From Halomarinibacterium sp034670265 (GTDB taxonomy: Bacteria > Bacteroidota > Bacteroidia > Flavobacteriales > Flavobacteriaceae), in the NCBI GenBank assembly GCA_034670265.1, contig JAXMNU010000003.1:186001-250000 (forward strand): a stretch of DNA of 64,000 nucleotides, read 5' to 3'. The notes beneath the pieces are model-generated. The model did no database searches. It saw nothing but the letters and a program-made list of their open reading frames with translations, and was not told the DNA's origin. Below, one piece after another: positions 34,245-42,014 of this stretch. The position numbers were made by a program, and so were the translations under genes. The first letter of the stretch is position 1. Each line of letters begins with the position of its first letter.

Positions 34245-34703
34245 TTAATTTTGAATGATAATTTTAGGCTCCATCGTAACCTTGGAAGTAATAGAATTAG
34301 AGATTAAACAGGCTTTTTCAGATTTTTCCAAGATGCGTTCTGCGCGTTCTTGTTTAGTGGCGTCAGCAATAACAACTTCTGGGTATAAATAGACTTCGCT
34401 TATTACAAACTTGCCATCAACTTTCTCCAAAATACCTTTTGACCCACATTTAAAACTGACGAATTCTAATTTTGAATATTCGGCAATGGCTAAAAAAGTA
34501 GTCATTAAGCAACTACTCACCGCTGCTGTGAATAAATGTTCTGGTGACCAAATATTAGGGATTCCTTTATCAAATTCAGGTGGTGTAGCCACTTCTATAC
34601 AATTCTCTTCATTGGAATTGATGTTTTTTAATTCTGGTGAACACATCATTCCTTTTCGGTCTTGTGTCCAACTAATGTTTACATGATAGCTGTGCTTTTC
34701 CAT
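34245..34703 (-). CDS. OsmC/Ohr family protein
   Basis: A 152-residue OsmC-fold protein with the two redox cysteines in context: SSCLMTTF (about Cys66) and EKACLISNS (about Cys131). Members reduce organic hydroperoxides through a disulfide cycle. It is embedded between a lipoprotein and the ABC ATPase genes of the TetR operon, implying that the operon answers a toxic or oxidising organic compound. Confidence 0.88.
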   Translation of the reverse strand: MEKHSYHVNISWTQDRKGMMCSPELKNINSNEENCIEVATPPEFDKGIPNIWSPEHLFTAAVSSCLMTTFLAIAEYSKLEFVSFKCGSKGILEKVDGKFVISEVYLYPEVVIADATKQERAERILEKSEKACLISNSITSKVTMEPKIIIQN

Positions 34704-34721
34704 AGTATTATATTTTAAATT

Positions 34722-35219
34722 TTATTGAAAATAATCTGAATAGGCCTGTAGGTTTTCCTCTATAGCCTTTTTAATTTGTGATGCATCTTCAAGAGATTGG
34801 GTTTCCGCAAGGGAGTCAATTTTTGCCATTAATGGCAACAACCATACGTGTAAATTATCGTGCGAAGCACCTTTCATAGTGCAATTTTTTACAACATAGT
34901 TTTTATCTGCATTTAGTAAAGCAGCCAAATTGTGGTAATCTTCCAATGTTTGGCTGGCTTCTGTTTTAATAAGGTGTAACATTTTTTCTACACCTTCATT
35001 GGTTTCGTTGTTGGCAAGCCATTTGTTTCCATTATCCAATTTAATTTCTTTCACCCAACTGTTATCAAGAATGCTTGAAGAGTCATCGTGGCGATTTTCT
35101 TTAGTTGTTTTAATGGTTTCAACCTCAGTTTCCAAGACTGCATCGGTTTCTTGGATTTTGTTGTCTTTACAGCTTACCAAAGCCATTATGCCCATGGCGA
35201 AAATTAATTGTTTCATCAT
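34722..35219 (-). CDS. Lipoprotein of unknown function in the TetR operon
   Basis: About 165 residues with a lipoprotein signal peptide (MALVSC) and an acidic, mostly helical mature part, ending in a Leu/Glu/Lys helix. I recognise no domain. The start is one of two adjacent ATG codons at 35219 and 35216, chosen because the frame upstream would overlap the adaptor gene and hide the signal peptide. It lies between the HlyD adaptor (7 bases) and OsmC (18 bases) genes. Confidence 0.7.
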   Translation of the reverse strand: MMKQLIFAMGIMALVSCKDNKIQETDAVLETEVETIKTTKENRHDDSSSILDNSWVKEIKLDNGNKWLANNETNEGVEKMLHLIKTEASQTLEDYHNLAALLNADKNYVVKNCTMKGASHDNLHVWLLPLMAKIDSLAETQSLEDASQIKKAIEENLQAYSDYFQ

Positions 35220-35226
35220 TTTATAT

Positions 35227-36135
35227 TTAGGGGTTGTTGTTATCTGAATTATCGAACCAAAGTTCTGCAGGCATGCCAATTTTTAAGCTTCCGTCGTTTA
35301 TTACATCCACTTTTACGGCATAGACTAAAGCTACTCTTTCTTCTTTTGTTTGAATAATTTTCGGGGTAAATTCAGCTTCCGAAGCAATCCAAGAAACAGT
35401 GCCTTTATATGATTTCATTGTCTCTAAATCATCTATTTTAATAGTAACCACTTGGCCTATTTGTATGCTGGAAAGCTGTTTTTCACTTACATACACTCGC
35501 AATTGCATGGTATTTAAATTGGCAATTTTATAGAGGGGTTTGCCAAAAGCAGTTATCTCGTTGGGTTCTGCATATTTGGTTAAAACAGTTCCGTTTATAG
35601 GGTTAATAATTTTACTTTTTTGAATTTGGTCGTCAATTTGTTTTAACTGTATATCTATAGTTTTCAATTCATTTACTACTGGGGCATTTTGTATTTCAAC
35701 ACTTCTTATCTGGTTTCTAATGACGTCAATCTCTCCTTGAATATCATCCAGTTGTTTTTGCGTTCCTGCATTGCCTTTTATCAGGTTTTCGGTGCGTGTT
35801 TTATTGGTGTTGGCGGTTTTTAGTCTAGCATTTAACACATCAATTTGAGAAAGCACGCCTTTCGATTTTGAACTTATCAACGCTTTGGATACCTCTAATT
35901 GTTCTCTTTTAAGTGCCAAAGGAATGGTGTCGATATACCCAATCAATTGGTCTTTTTCGAGTTTATCTCCTTCGTTAATATCAAACTGCATCAGTTTTCC
36001 ATTGTTTTCGGCAGAAATGGTTATTTCTGCAGCTTCAAAGTTACCATAGCCATCTGCCTTTCCATTACCATTTCCGCAAGAAAATAAGGTAGTGGTCATG
36101 ATGCTTAACCCAAGTAAATAATTATAGTTTTTCAT
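35227..36135 (-). CDS. HlyD-type periplasmic adaptor of the ABC exporter
   Basis: A 302-residue lipoprotein adaptor (signal ending LFSC). It has a lipoyl half at FDINEGDKLEKDQLIGYI, a coiled-coil hairpin (about residues 80-190) and the second lipoyl half INGTVLTKYAEPNEITAFG, then a beta-barrel. It matches YbhG-type adaptors. The start is ATG at 36135, 10 bases after the TolC gene; a longer frame into that gene lacks a signal peptide and is rejected. Confidence 0.9.
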   Translation of the reverse strand: MKNYNYLLGLSIMTTTLFSCGNGNGKADGYGNFEAAEITISAENNGKLMQFDINEGDKLEKDQLIGYIDTIPLALKREQLEVSKALISSKSKGVLSQIDVLNARLKTANTNKTRTENLIKGNAGTQKQLDDIQGEIDVIRNQIRSVEIQNAPVVNELKTIDIQLKQIDDQIQKSKIINPINGTVLTKYAEPNEITAFGKPLYKIANLNTMQLRVYVSEKQLSSIQIGQVVTIKIDDLETMKSYKGTVSWIASEAEFTPKIIQTKEERVALVYAVKVDVINDGSLKIGMPAELWFDNSDNNNP

Positions 36136-36145
36136 TTCTAAATAG

Positions 36146-37396
36146 TTATTGCCCTTTAATGATGTTGTAATTTGCTTTAGCAAGTTGTAATTGGATTTTA
36201 TGCTTTATCAAGGTATTTTCGTCTTCATATAAATTTGTGAGTTCTGTAATGTAAGCTGAAGCAGTAATAACCCCATTTTTAAGCTGCGAATCTGCCGACT
36301 TTAGCACTTCTTCACGAAGTTTAATAATCTCTATATCTGAAGAAATAAGCGCTTCCAGTTTTTTAATTTCCTTTTGTTGGCGATTTAGCTCTGTAGAGGT
36401 ATTTAGTTTAAATGTTTCAGTTTCGGTGTCTATGATATCTTTAGTTATGGATAAAGATTTGCGTTGTTTTTTAGTAGTATTCCAATCGAAGACCTTCCAA
36501 TTTAATTTCACACCCACAGTATAAAAAGCTTGAAAAGAGTTATCGAGCATATTTAATCCAGGATTGCCATAGCCACCCGTTGCAAAACCCATCAATTTAG
36601 GGGCATTTTGTTTGGCTAAAAGAGCTTCATTGCTTTCTATTTCTTCCTTTTTAAGCTGAAACAACTCAAGTTCTGGCCTGTTCAATTCAGAATTAATAGA
36701 GGTTTCCACCAACGGATTTTGGAAAGTGGTGGATATGGTTAAAGGTATGCCAATAATAGTAGAAAGGGACTCTATAAGAACCATTTTGCTTGCTTCTACC
36801 GTTATAAGTTGCTGATTAATTTTTAACAGTTCGGCTTCCAAAACTTTATCTGAAGAAGGGAGTACCACACCATATTCAATACCTGTTTTTACCTCACTTA
36901 ATTTAGCCTGAAGTTGTGCTTGTTTTGCTACTAGCAAGGCATTAGTTTCTTGCGCTAATAACACCGAAAAATAAAACTGATTAATCTGTTGCTTTAATTG
37001 GTATAGAGATACTTCAACCTCTTTTTGTTTGGTTTTGCCATGTGCCGTTTTTGCGTCTAAAGAAGCATTTGTGATACCGCCATTATATATAAGCTGATTG
37101 ACAGAAAGCGTTGCACGGTATTGGTCTTTATTAAGAGGTTCTATGTTTGTATTAGGAATGGGAATTTCAATTACATCCGATTGGTAAGTGGCTTGCGCAT
37201 CCAAATTTAGTTGCGGTAATTTTGCTTTGGAAATCACTTCTTTGTCCAATTGGTTTTGGGTTTCTAAAAGTGACGTTTGTTTTGCTAAAGGATAACTTAC
37301 AGTTACCAACTCATAGCATTGCTGAAGTGTAATGGTTTCTTGAGCATAGGAGTGAATTGCAATAAATATTCCTATAATGATGATGAAAGGTTTCAT
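36146..37396 (-). CDS. TolC-family outer-membrane channel of the ABC exporter
   Basis: A 416-residue outer-membrane efflux protein with signal peptide (1-18) and two OEP repeats. Typical segments include PQLNLDAQATYQSDVIEIP and KLNWKVFDWNTTKKQRKSL. It would provide the exit duct for the ABC exporter encoded downstream. It starts 1 base after the TetR stop. Confidence 0.92.
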   Translation of the reverse strand: MKPFIIIIGIFIAIHSYAQETITLQQCYELVTVSYPLAKQTSLLETQNQLDKEVISKAKLPQLNLDAQATYQSDVIEIPIPNTNIEPLNKDQYRATLSVNQLIYNGGITNASLDAKTAHGKTKQKEVEVSLYQLKQQINQFYFSVLLAQETNALLVAKQAQLQAKLSEVKTGIEYGVVLPSSDKVLEAELLKINQQLITVEASKMVLIESLSTIIGIPLTISTTFQNPLVETSINSELNRPELELFQLKKEEIESNEALLAKQNAPKLMGFATGGYGNPGLNMLDNSFQAFYTVGVKLNWKVFDWNTTKKQRKSLSITKDIIDTETETFKLNTSTELNRQQKEIKKLEALISSDIEIIKLREEVLKSADSQLKNGVITASAYITELTNLYEDENTLIKHKIQLQLAKANYNIIKGQ

Positions 37397-37397
37397 T

Positions 37398-38012
37398 TTA
37401 CGAACGTTTAATAGAATTGATAATAAATTTGGAAACTTCAGTTTTACGGCTTTCTACAAATTCTTTATAACTCTGTTCATCTTTATCGGTAAATGCTTTT
37501 ATTAATGGTTTTCCTAAAAATGGAAAAATATTAAGGGCAATAATATTTACAAACAATTGGTCTGCATTAATAGGAATTAAAATCCCCTTGTTAATTTCGT
37601 CTTCCACTTTTATTTTGAATTTTTCGAGATTAGGAAATCCTGTATTTTGTTTAAGCTTTACAATAAACTCTTCATTTTTATTGAGTTCGTGAATGATGAA
37701 ATTTGGCAAATAAGGGTGTTTCATCATAAAGGAGGTATAGTTTTCTGTAAAGTTTTTGATCTTTTCTTCAATAGAAGAGTCATCATTTAAAATGGCATTT
37801 AATTGTGGTGCCAATAATGAAAAAGCTTGTTTGAAAACTGCTTCAAAAAGTAATTGCTTACTTCTATAGTAATAATGAAGCATTGCTTTATTAATCTTTG
37901 CTTCATCAGCTATTTCCTGCATTCTAGCGCCATCCATACCTTTGGTTTGAAATATATTTTTAGCTGCTTCAAGTATTTTTATTTCGGTGGTTTGATCCTT
38001 TGTCTTATTCAT
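37398..38012 (-). CDS. TetR-family regulator heading the efflux operon
   Basis: A 204-residue TetR repressor. The N-terminal HTH is complete (EIADEAKINKAMLHYYYRSK, about residues 26-45), and the ligand-binding part is helical. By order and partners it is analogous to CecR of the E. coli ybhGFSR system. Its gene leads the 12-gene operon, so it should regulate itself through the 16-bp palindrome at 38027-38042. Confidence 0.9.
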   Translation of the reverse strand: MNKTKDQTTEIKILEAAKNIFQTKGMDGARMQEIADEAKINKAMLHYYYRSKQLLFEAVFKQAFSLLAPQLNAILNDDSSIEEKIKNFTENYTSFMMKHPYLPNFIIHELNKNEEFIVKLKQNTGFPNLEKFKIKVEDEINKGILIPINADQLFVNIIALNIFPFLGKPLIKAFTDKDEQSYKEFVESRKTEVSKFIINSIKRS

Positions 38013-38026
38013 TTTAACTTATTAGT

Positions 38027-38042
38027 TTAACCAAATGGTTAA
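38027..38042. promoter_or_regulatory. TetR-type operator TTAACCA-AA-TGGTTAA
   Basis: Seven-base arms flank two bases. The palindrome starts 15 bases upstream of the TetR start codon and abuts the -7 box TACATTTG (minus strand, 38043-38050), covering the predicted transcription start: a textbook repressor position. Confidence 0.75.
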
Positions 38043-38050
38043 CAAATGTA
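38043..38050 (-). promoter_or_regulatory. -7 element of the TetR operon promoter
   Basis: The minus strand reads TACATTTG, an exact TAnnTTTG box, immediately upstream of the palindromic operator. I see no matching TTTG at the -33 distance. Confidence 0.6.
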
Positions 38051-38085
38051 CAAAAATAATTAGTTACTCTATAAGTTAGGACATA

Positions 38086-38670
38086 TTATATTTTTAACAC
38101 TTTGAAAAACAATTCTCTACTAGCTCTAGGGGGAATGGAATTGTAGCATCCTTCAAGTATCTCAATTTGAAAGTAAGGCTCAAAATAAGTAAGATATTCT
38201 TTTTTACTTCCACCAAAAGGAGGACCATCTTGGGTTAGTGGAAAATCAAAAAGTACACCAACTAATTTTCCTTTTGGTTTAAGGAGTGAGTGCATTTTTA
38301 TAGCGTATTGCTTTCTCAATTTTGGGTCTAATGCACAGAAAAAAGTTTGCTCAATAATTAAATCGAAGGATCCTTCAAATTCAAAAAAATCTTGATGAAA
38401 TAATTGTGATTTTGGAAAATTGGGGACTCTTTTTTGAATATTACTAAGAGCCGTTTCTGAAATATCTACAATGGTTACATTTTTAAACCCATTTTGGAAA
38501 AGGTATTCTGCTTCATAAGCGTTGCCCCCTCCCGGAATTAAAATGTTTAGAGAAGTATCTTCTAATTGGTTAAAATAATCTTTTAAAGGAGTTGAAATGT
38601 ATCCAATATCCCAGCCCGTAGTTCCTTCTTTGTATCGGTTATCCCAATACTTTTCATCTAAAGAATCCAT
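38086..38670 (-). CDS. TPMT-like SAM-dependent methyltransferase
   Basis: A 194-residue class I methyltransferase of the thiopurine S-methyltransferase type. It shows WDNRYKEGTTGWDIGY (about residues 9-24), the AdoMet-binding ILIPGGGNAYEAEYL, motif II VTIVDISETAL and a later DFPLTQDGPPFGGS loop. Members methylate thiols, selenium or tellurium compounds. It is the last gene of the persulfide dioxygenase operon, overlapping the HMA gene by 1 base. A thiol or sulfide substrate would suit the operon but is inferred. Confidence 0.82.
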   Translation of the reverse strand: MDSLDEKYWDNRYKEGTTGWDIGYISTPLKDYFNQLEDTSLNILIPGGGNAYEAEYLFQNGFKNVTIVDISETALSNIQKRVPNFPKSQLFHQDFFEFEGSFDLIIEQTFFCALDPKLRKQYAIKMHSLLKPKGKLVGVLFDFPLTQDGPPFGGSKKEYLTYFEPYFQIEILEGCYNSIPPRASRELFFKVLKI

Positions 38671-38939
38671 TATTGATTCATTTTACCCGTTGCACAGCTT
38701 ACAAACGACTTTGCTTTTGTAATAACAGTATTTTTCATGCCAACAGGAGGATATCCAATTTCACGAAGTTTGTTTTTAATAAGGGGTAAAGAATTTTCAG
38801 TATTTATTTGAAGAATAACACTGCTTTTTTCCACATCAACTTCAATTAATACTAAACCTTCAATTGTGTTTAAATTGTTTTCAATAGTTTTTGCGCATCC
38901 CTGGCATTTTAGATTCTGTATTTCAATAACATGCTTCAT
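38670..38939 (-). CDS. Heavy-metal-associated (HMA) domain protein
   Basis: An 89-residue HMA fold with metal-binding CQGC (Cys13, Cys16) in loop 1 and a C-terminal extension that ends in another Cys (SCATG). Such proteins carry Cu+ or similar soft metals. It lies 6 bases after the persulfide dioxygenase gene, where an HMA protein is unexpected; it could buffer metal released or mobilised by reactive sulfur, or bind a persulfide itself. Confidence 0.82.
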   Translation of the reverse strand: MKHVIEIQNLKCQGCAKTIENNLNTIEGLVLIEVDVEKSSVILQINTENSLPLIKNKLREIGYPPVGMKNTVITKAKSFVSCATGKMNQ

Positions 38940-38945
38940 TGGGGA

Positions 38946-40358
38946 TTATTTTAATTCACTCGGGCAGGTGAAATTGGTTTTTGGGATACTGGTTTCTTTG
39001 ATGTCTTTGTAACCACCAGCAATATCTATTACATTATGAATACCTCTGCTTTTTAGAATGGATGCCGCAATAACACTTCGGTATCCACCAGCGCAATGCA
39101 CATAAAAAGTGTCATCTTTAGGGAATTCGGATAGATAATCATTTAAAAAATCGAGCGGAGTATTTTTGGCACCTTCAATATGTTCTGAAGTAAACTCTCC
39201 TTCTTTTCGGACATCAAAAACAGGAACAGCTTTTTCATTTAGTTTTTTCTCTAATGAAGATGCAGGAATTGATGTAAGCGTATCATACTCTTTTGAAACT
39301 TTTTTCCAAGCATTAAAACTTCCATCAAGAAATCCTAAGGTATTATCAAATCCTACTCTAGAAAGTCGTGTTACTGCTTCCTCTTCTCTGCCTTCTGGAG
39401 TAACAAGCAAGATAGGCTGCTTAACATCTGCAATTAAGGCTCCCACCCAAGGGGCAAAACCACCGTCTAAACCAATAAATATGGATCTGGGAATATGACC
39501 CTTTACAAAATCGTCTTGATGGCGAACATCCAAAATGATAGCTCCTGTTTCGTTTGCAGCAGCTTCAAACGCATCTGGTGAAAGTGCTTTGGTTCCCCTT
39601 TCAATTACTTTATCAATATCATCGTACCCTTCTTTATTCATTTTTACATTTAAGGGGAAATATTGCGGTGGAGGCAATAGACCTTCTGTTACTTCTTTAA
39701 CAAATTCTTCTTTGGTCATATTGGCTCGCAAGGCGTAATTCATTTTCTTTTGATTGCCAAGCGTATCCACTGTCTCTTTCATCATGTTTTTTCCACAGGC
39801 GGAACCTGCGCCGTGAGCTGGGTATACAACCACTTCATCAGCAAGTGGCATGATTTTATTCCGAAGGCTTTCAAAAAGCATACCCGCTAATTCCTCTTGT
39901 GTCATATGGGCTGCTTTTTGAGCTAAATCCGGTCTTCCAACATCCCCTAAGAATAGGGTATCACCACTAAAAATAGCGTGGTCTTTTCCATTTTTATCTT
40001 TTAATAGGTATGTTGTGCTTTCCATTGTATGCCCTGGTGTATGCAAAGCAGTAATAGTTATATCTCCAAGCTTAAACTCTTGTTCATCTTTCGCGATAAT
40101 TGCATCAAATGATGGGCTAGCGGTAGGCCCATAAATAATGGGAGCTCCAGTTTCTTTAGAAAGGGTTACGTGACCACTTACAAAGTCTGCGTGGAAATGT
40201 GTTTCAAAAATGTATTTTATAGAGGCGTTATTTCTTTTTGCTTTTTCTATATAGGGTTGTACTTCGCGAAGAGGGTCAATAATAGCTACTTCTCCTTTAC
40301 TTTCTATGTAATATGCCCCTTGAGCGAGGCATCCAGTATATATTTGTTCAATGTGCAT
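38946..40358 (-). CDS. CstB-like persulfide dioxygenase: MBL domain plus two rhodanese domains
   Basis: A 470-residue protein. Residues 1-245 form an ETHE1-type metallo-beta-lactamase persulfide dioxygenase with metal ligands in THFHADFVSGH and GDTLFLGDVGRPDL and a further His in YPAHGAGS. A first rhodanese domain (about 255-350) has lost its active Cys (VTPEGREEE); the second (about 370-455) keeps it (HCAGGYRS). This dioxygenase/pseudorhodanese/rhodanese order is that of staphylococcal CstB, which turns persulfides into thiosulfate. It leads an operon with HMA and TPMT genes. Its promoter has a TATCTTAG box (40384-40391) and Crp/Fnr site B. Confidence 0.9.
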   Translation of the reverse strand: MHIEQIYTGCLAQGAYYIESKGEVAIIDPLREVQPYIEKAKRNNASIKYIFETHFHADFVSGHVTLSKETGAPIIYGPTASPSFDAIIAKDEQEFKLGDITITALHTPGHTMESTTYLLKDKNGKDHAIFSGDTLFLGDVGRPDLAQKAAHMTQEELAGMLFESLRNKIMPLADEVVVYPAHGAGSACGKNMMKETVDTLGNQKKMNYALRANMTKEEFVKEVTEGLLPPPQYFPLNVKMNKEGYDDIDKVIERGTKALSPDAFEAAANETGAIILDVRHQDDFVKGHIPRSIFIGLDGGFAPWVGALIADVKQPILLVTPEGREEEAVTRLSRVGFDNTLGFLDGSFNAWKKVSKEYDTLTSIPASSLEKKLNEKAVPVFDVRKEGEFTSEHIEGAKNTPLDFLNDYLSEFPKDDTFYVHCAGGYRSVIAASILKSRGIHNVIDIAGGYKDIKETSIPKTNFTCPSELK

Positions 40359-40383
40359 AATTCAATGTGTTTATTTTCAATTG

Positions 40384-40391
40384 CTAAGATA
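40384..40391 (-). promoter_or_regulatory. -7-like element of the persulfide dioxygenase promoter
   Basis: The minus strand reads TATCTTAG, one mismatch from TAnnTTTG. It lies 25 bases before the start codon and 29.5 bp from the centre of the palindrome at 40414-40427, the same distance as at the tauE promoter. Confidence 0.55.
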
Positions 40392-40413
40392 TAACAGCTT
40401 TTGGATATTTACA

Positions 40414-40427
40414 GTAACATAAGTTAC
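40414..40427. promoter_or_regulatory. Crp/Fnr-type site B: GTAAC-ATAA-GTTAC
   Basis: A perfect 5-4-5 palindrome in the 76-base gap between the persulfide dioxygenase start and the tauE stop. It begins 56 bases upstream of the start codon. Same arms as sites A and C with a different 4-base centre, so the arms are what is conserved. Confidence 0.78.
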
Positions 40428-40434
40428 AATAACA

Positions 40435-41238
40435 TTATCTGCTAAATTCCATAATAATAATATAGATACCCATGATTAGTACAAACCAACCAAATCCCTT
40501 TTTAAGTTTTTTACCATTTATGAATCTGTTAAGCCATACGCCTATAAATATTCCTATTACTGAAATAAGTGTAAAGACTAATAGAAAACTCCAATCGATA
40601 TGAAGCGTTTCAATATCCCCGATAAAGCCTATTAGTGATTTTATAGCAATAATTAATAATGATGTTGCTACAGCTTTCTTCATTGGTAATTTGGCAAATA
40701 ATACCAAAGCTGGAATGATGAGAAACCCTCCACCAGCGCCTACAATTCCTGTAAGCACTCCAACCACTAATCCTTCGATAATAATTAATGGATAATTGTA
40801 AGAAACCTGTTGATGTTTATTTTGTGAAGATTCTTTTGCATCGCGAATCATGGAAATAGAGGCAATGAGCATGATCATGGCAAAGAAAATCATGATTGCG
40901 ACATTCTTTGTAAGTATAAATTCACCAATACTGAAAATCTCTTCAGGAATAGCTGGTAACATGTATTTTCTGGAAATATAAACAGCTATAAAAGCAGGTA
41001 TAGAAAAAACGGTTGCTGTTCTGAAGTCAATTAACCTCTTCTTAAAATTATTTATAGCACCCACTAGAGCAGAAACACCAACTACAAAAAGTGAATAGGC
41101 TGTTGCCGTAACAGGGTTAATATAGAAAACGTAAACTAACACAGGGACAGTTAAAATGGAACCACCACCTCCAATTAACCCTAAGACTATTCCTATTACT
41201 AGTGCACCAAAATATCCTAAAACTTGAGTAATTTCCAT
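40435..41238 (-). CDS. Sulfite exporter TauE/SafE family protein
   Basis: A 267-residue membrane protein with about eight helices in two homologous halves. Each half has the family's Gly-rich signature: VLGLIGGGGSILTVPVLVYV near the N-terminus and TGIVGAGGGFLIIPALV at about residues 160-176. TauE proteins export sulfite or sulfonates, and in staphylococci one accompanies cstA-cstB. The gene has its own TACTTTTG box (41255-41262) and Crp/Fnr site C. It lies between the regulator gene and the dioxygenase gene, all on one strand. Confidence 0.9.
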   Translation of the reverse strand: MEITQVLGYFGALVIGIVLGLIGGGGSILTVPVLVYVFYINPVTATAYSLFVVGVSALVGAINNFKKRLIDFRTATVFSIPAFIAVYISRKYMLPAIPEEIFSIGEFILTKNVAIMIFFAMIMLIASISMIRDAKESSQNKHQQVSYNYPLIIIEGLVVGVLTGIVGAGGGFLIIPALVLFAKLPMKKAVATSLLIIAIKSLIGFIGDIETLHIDWSFLLVFTLISVIGIFIGVWLNRFINGKKLKKGFGWFVLIMGIYIIIMEFSR

Positions 41239-41254
41239 GTAATCTTATAGAAGG

Positions 41255-41262
41255 CAAAAGTA
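41255..41262 (-). promoter_or_regulatory. -7 element of the tauE promoter
   Basis: The minus strand reads TACTTTTG, an exact TAnnTTTG box 16 bases before the start codon. Its near edge is 29.5 bp from the centre of the palindrome at 41285-41298. Confidence 0.65.
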
Positions 41263-41284
41263 AAGTCTTTTGGTAAGATACGCT

Positions 41285-41298
41285 GTAACAAAGGTTAC
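41285..41298. promoter_or_regulatory. Crp/Fnr-type site C: GTAAC-AAAG-GTTAC
   Basis: A perfect 5-4-5 palindrome in the 71-base gap between tauE and the Crp/Fnr gene. It is placed about -42 from the predicted tauE start, as a class II activator site would be. Confidence 0.78.
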
Positions 41299-41309
41299 AT
41301 AATCTTAAA

Positions 41310-41942
41310 TTAGAATGACAATACTTCTATATTATTTCTATGAAGTTTAATCTTTTTTAATTTCTCTAAACTTTTAAGAAGCCTTGAAATTACTACCCTA
41401 GAGGTATGAAGATCATATGCAATTTCTTGATGCGTAATTTGTAAATTGTGATTTTTGGTAATTTCTACTTTATCGTGTAAATATTTAACAAGACGTTCAT
41501 CCATTTTCATAAAAGCAATATTATCTATTGTCTCAAGCATTTCCATAAGTCTATTGTGATAGCTTTTAAAAACAAAGTTTCTCCAACTTTTATATTTTCC
41601 TGTCCATTCTTCCATTTTTTGAATGGGGACCATTACTATTTTTGTATCTAATTCAGCTACGGCTCTAATTTCACTTTGGGTTTGTCCCAAAGAATAATTA
41701 AGTGACATGGCACAAGTATCTCCTCGTTCTAAAAAATATAATAGGAGTTCATCACCATCATTGTCTTCTCTCAAAATTTTAATTGCTCCTGAAATAAGCA
41801 GTGGAATCGATTTTATATACTCGCCAATTTCAATGAGTGTAAAGTCTTGAGGGATTTCTTTGAATGTACCCACTTGATTAATTTCATCAATGAGTTCCTT
41901 TTCAAATAAATACCCATAACTGGTTTTAAGTTCTTCAATCAC
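41310..41942 (-). CDS. Crp/Fnr-family transcriptional regulator
   Basis: About 210 residues: a cyclic-nucleotide-binding-like sensor barrel (residues about 25-130, including LLSGAIKILRED and ERGDTCAMSL), a dimer helix and a winged HTH with recognition helix TSRVVISRLLKSLEK. Only one Cys is present (in GDTCAM), so an Fnr-type iron-sulfur cluster is unlikely; this Cys could sense sulfur species. The start is GTG at 41942: the longer frame to 41981 would include half of a transcription terminator. A TATCTTTA -7-like box lies at 41961-41968. It probably binds GTAAC-N4-GTTAC, which has the 5-4-5 spacing of Fnr sites. Confidence 0.87.
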   Translation of the reverse strand: MIEELKTSYGYLFEKELIDEINQVGTFKEIPQDFTLIEIGEYIKSIPLLISGAIKILREDNDGDELLLYFLERGDTCAMSLNYSLGQTQSEIRAVAELDTKIVMVPIQKMEEWTGKYKSWRNFVFKSYHNRLMEMLETIDNIAFMKMDERLVKYLHDKVEITKNHNLQITHQEIAYDLHTSRVVISRLLKSLEKLKKIKLHRNNIEVLSF

Positions 41943-41969
41943 ATTGTAAAGTTTAAGTATTAAAGATAA

Positions 41970-41995
41970 AAAAAGCCCCAAAACTTGGGGCTTTT
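41970..41995 (-). terminator. Terminator after the subtilisin gene
   Basis: An 11-bp perfect stem (arms 41971-41981 and 41985-41995, core GCCCC/GGGGC) with a 3-nt loop. On the minus strand it is followed by seven T residues, ending transcription of the peptidase gene whose stop is 20 bases earlier. Confidence 0.9.
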
Positions 41996-42014
41996 ATATT
42001 GCTACTTACTAAAA

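Noticed and set aside
36136..36183. Upstream extension of the HlyD-type adaptor
   Set aside because: It overlaps the TolC gene and buries the lipoprotein signal peptide that begins at the ATG at 36135.
41943..41981. Longer N-terminus for the Crp/Fnr regulator from a TTG at 41981
   Set aside because: The extension runs through one arm of the terminator at 41971-41995 and adds a hydrophobic segment not typical of the family. GTG at 41942 gives the usual start.
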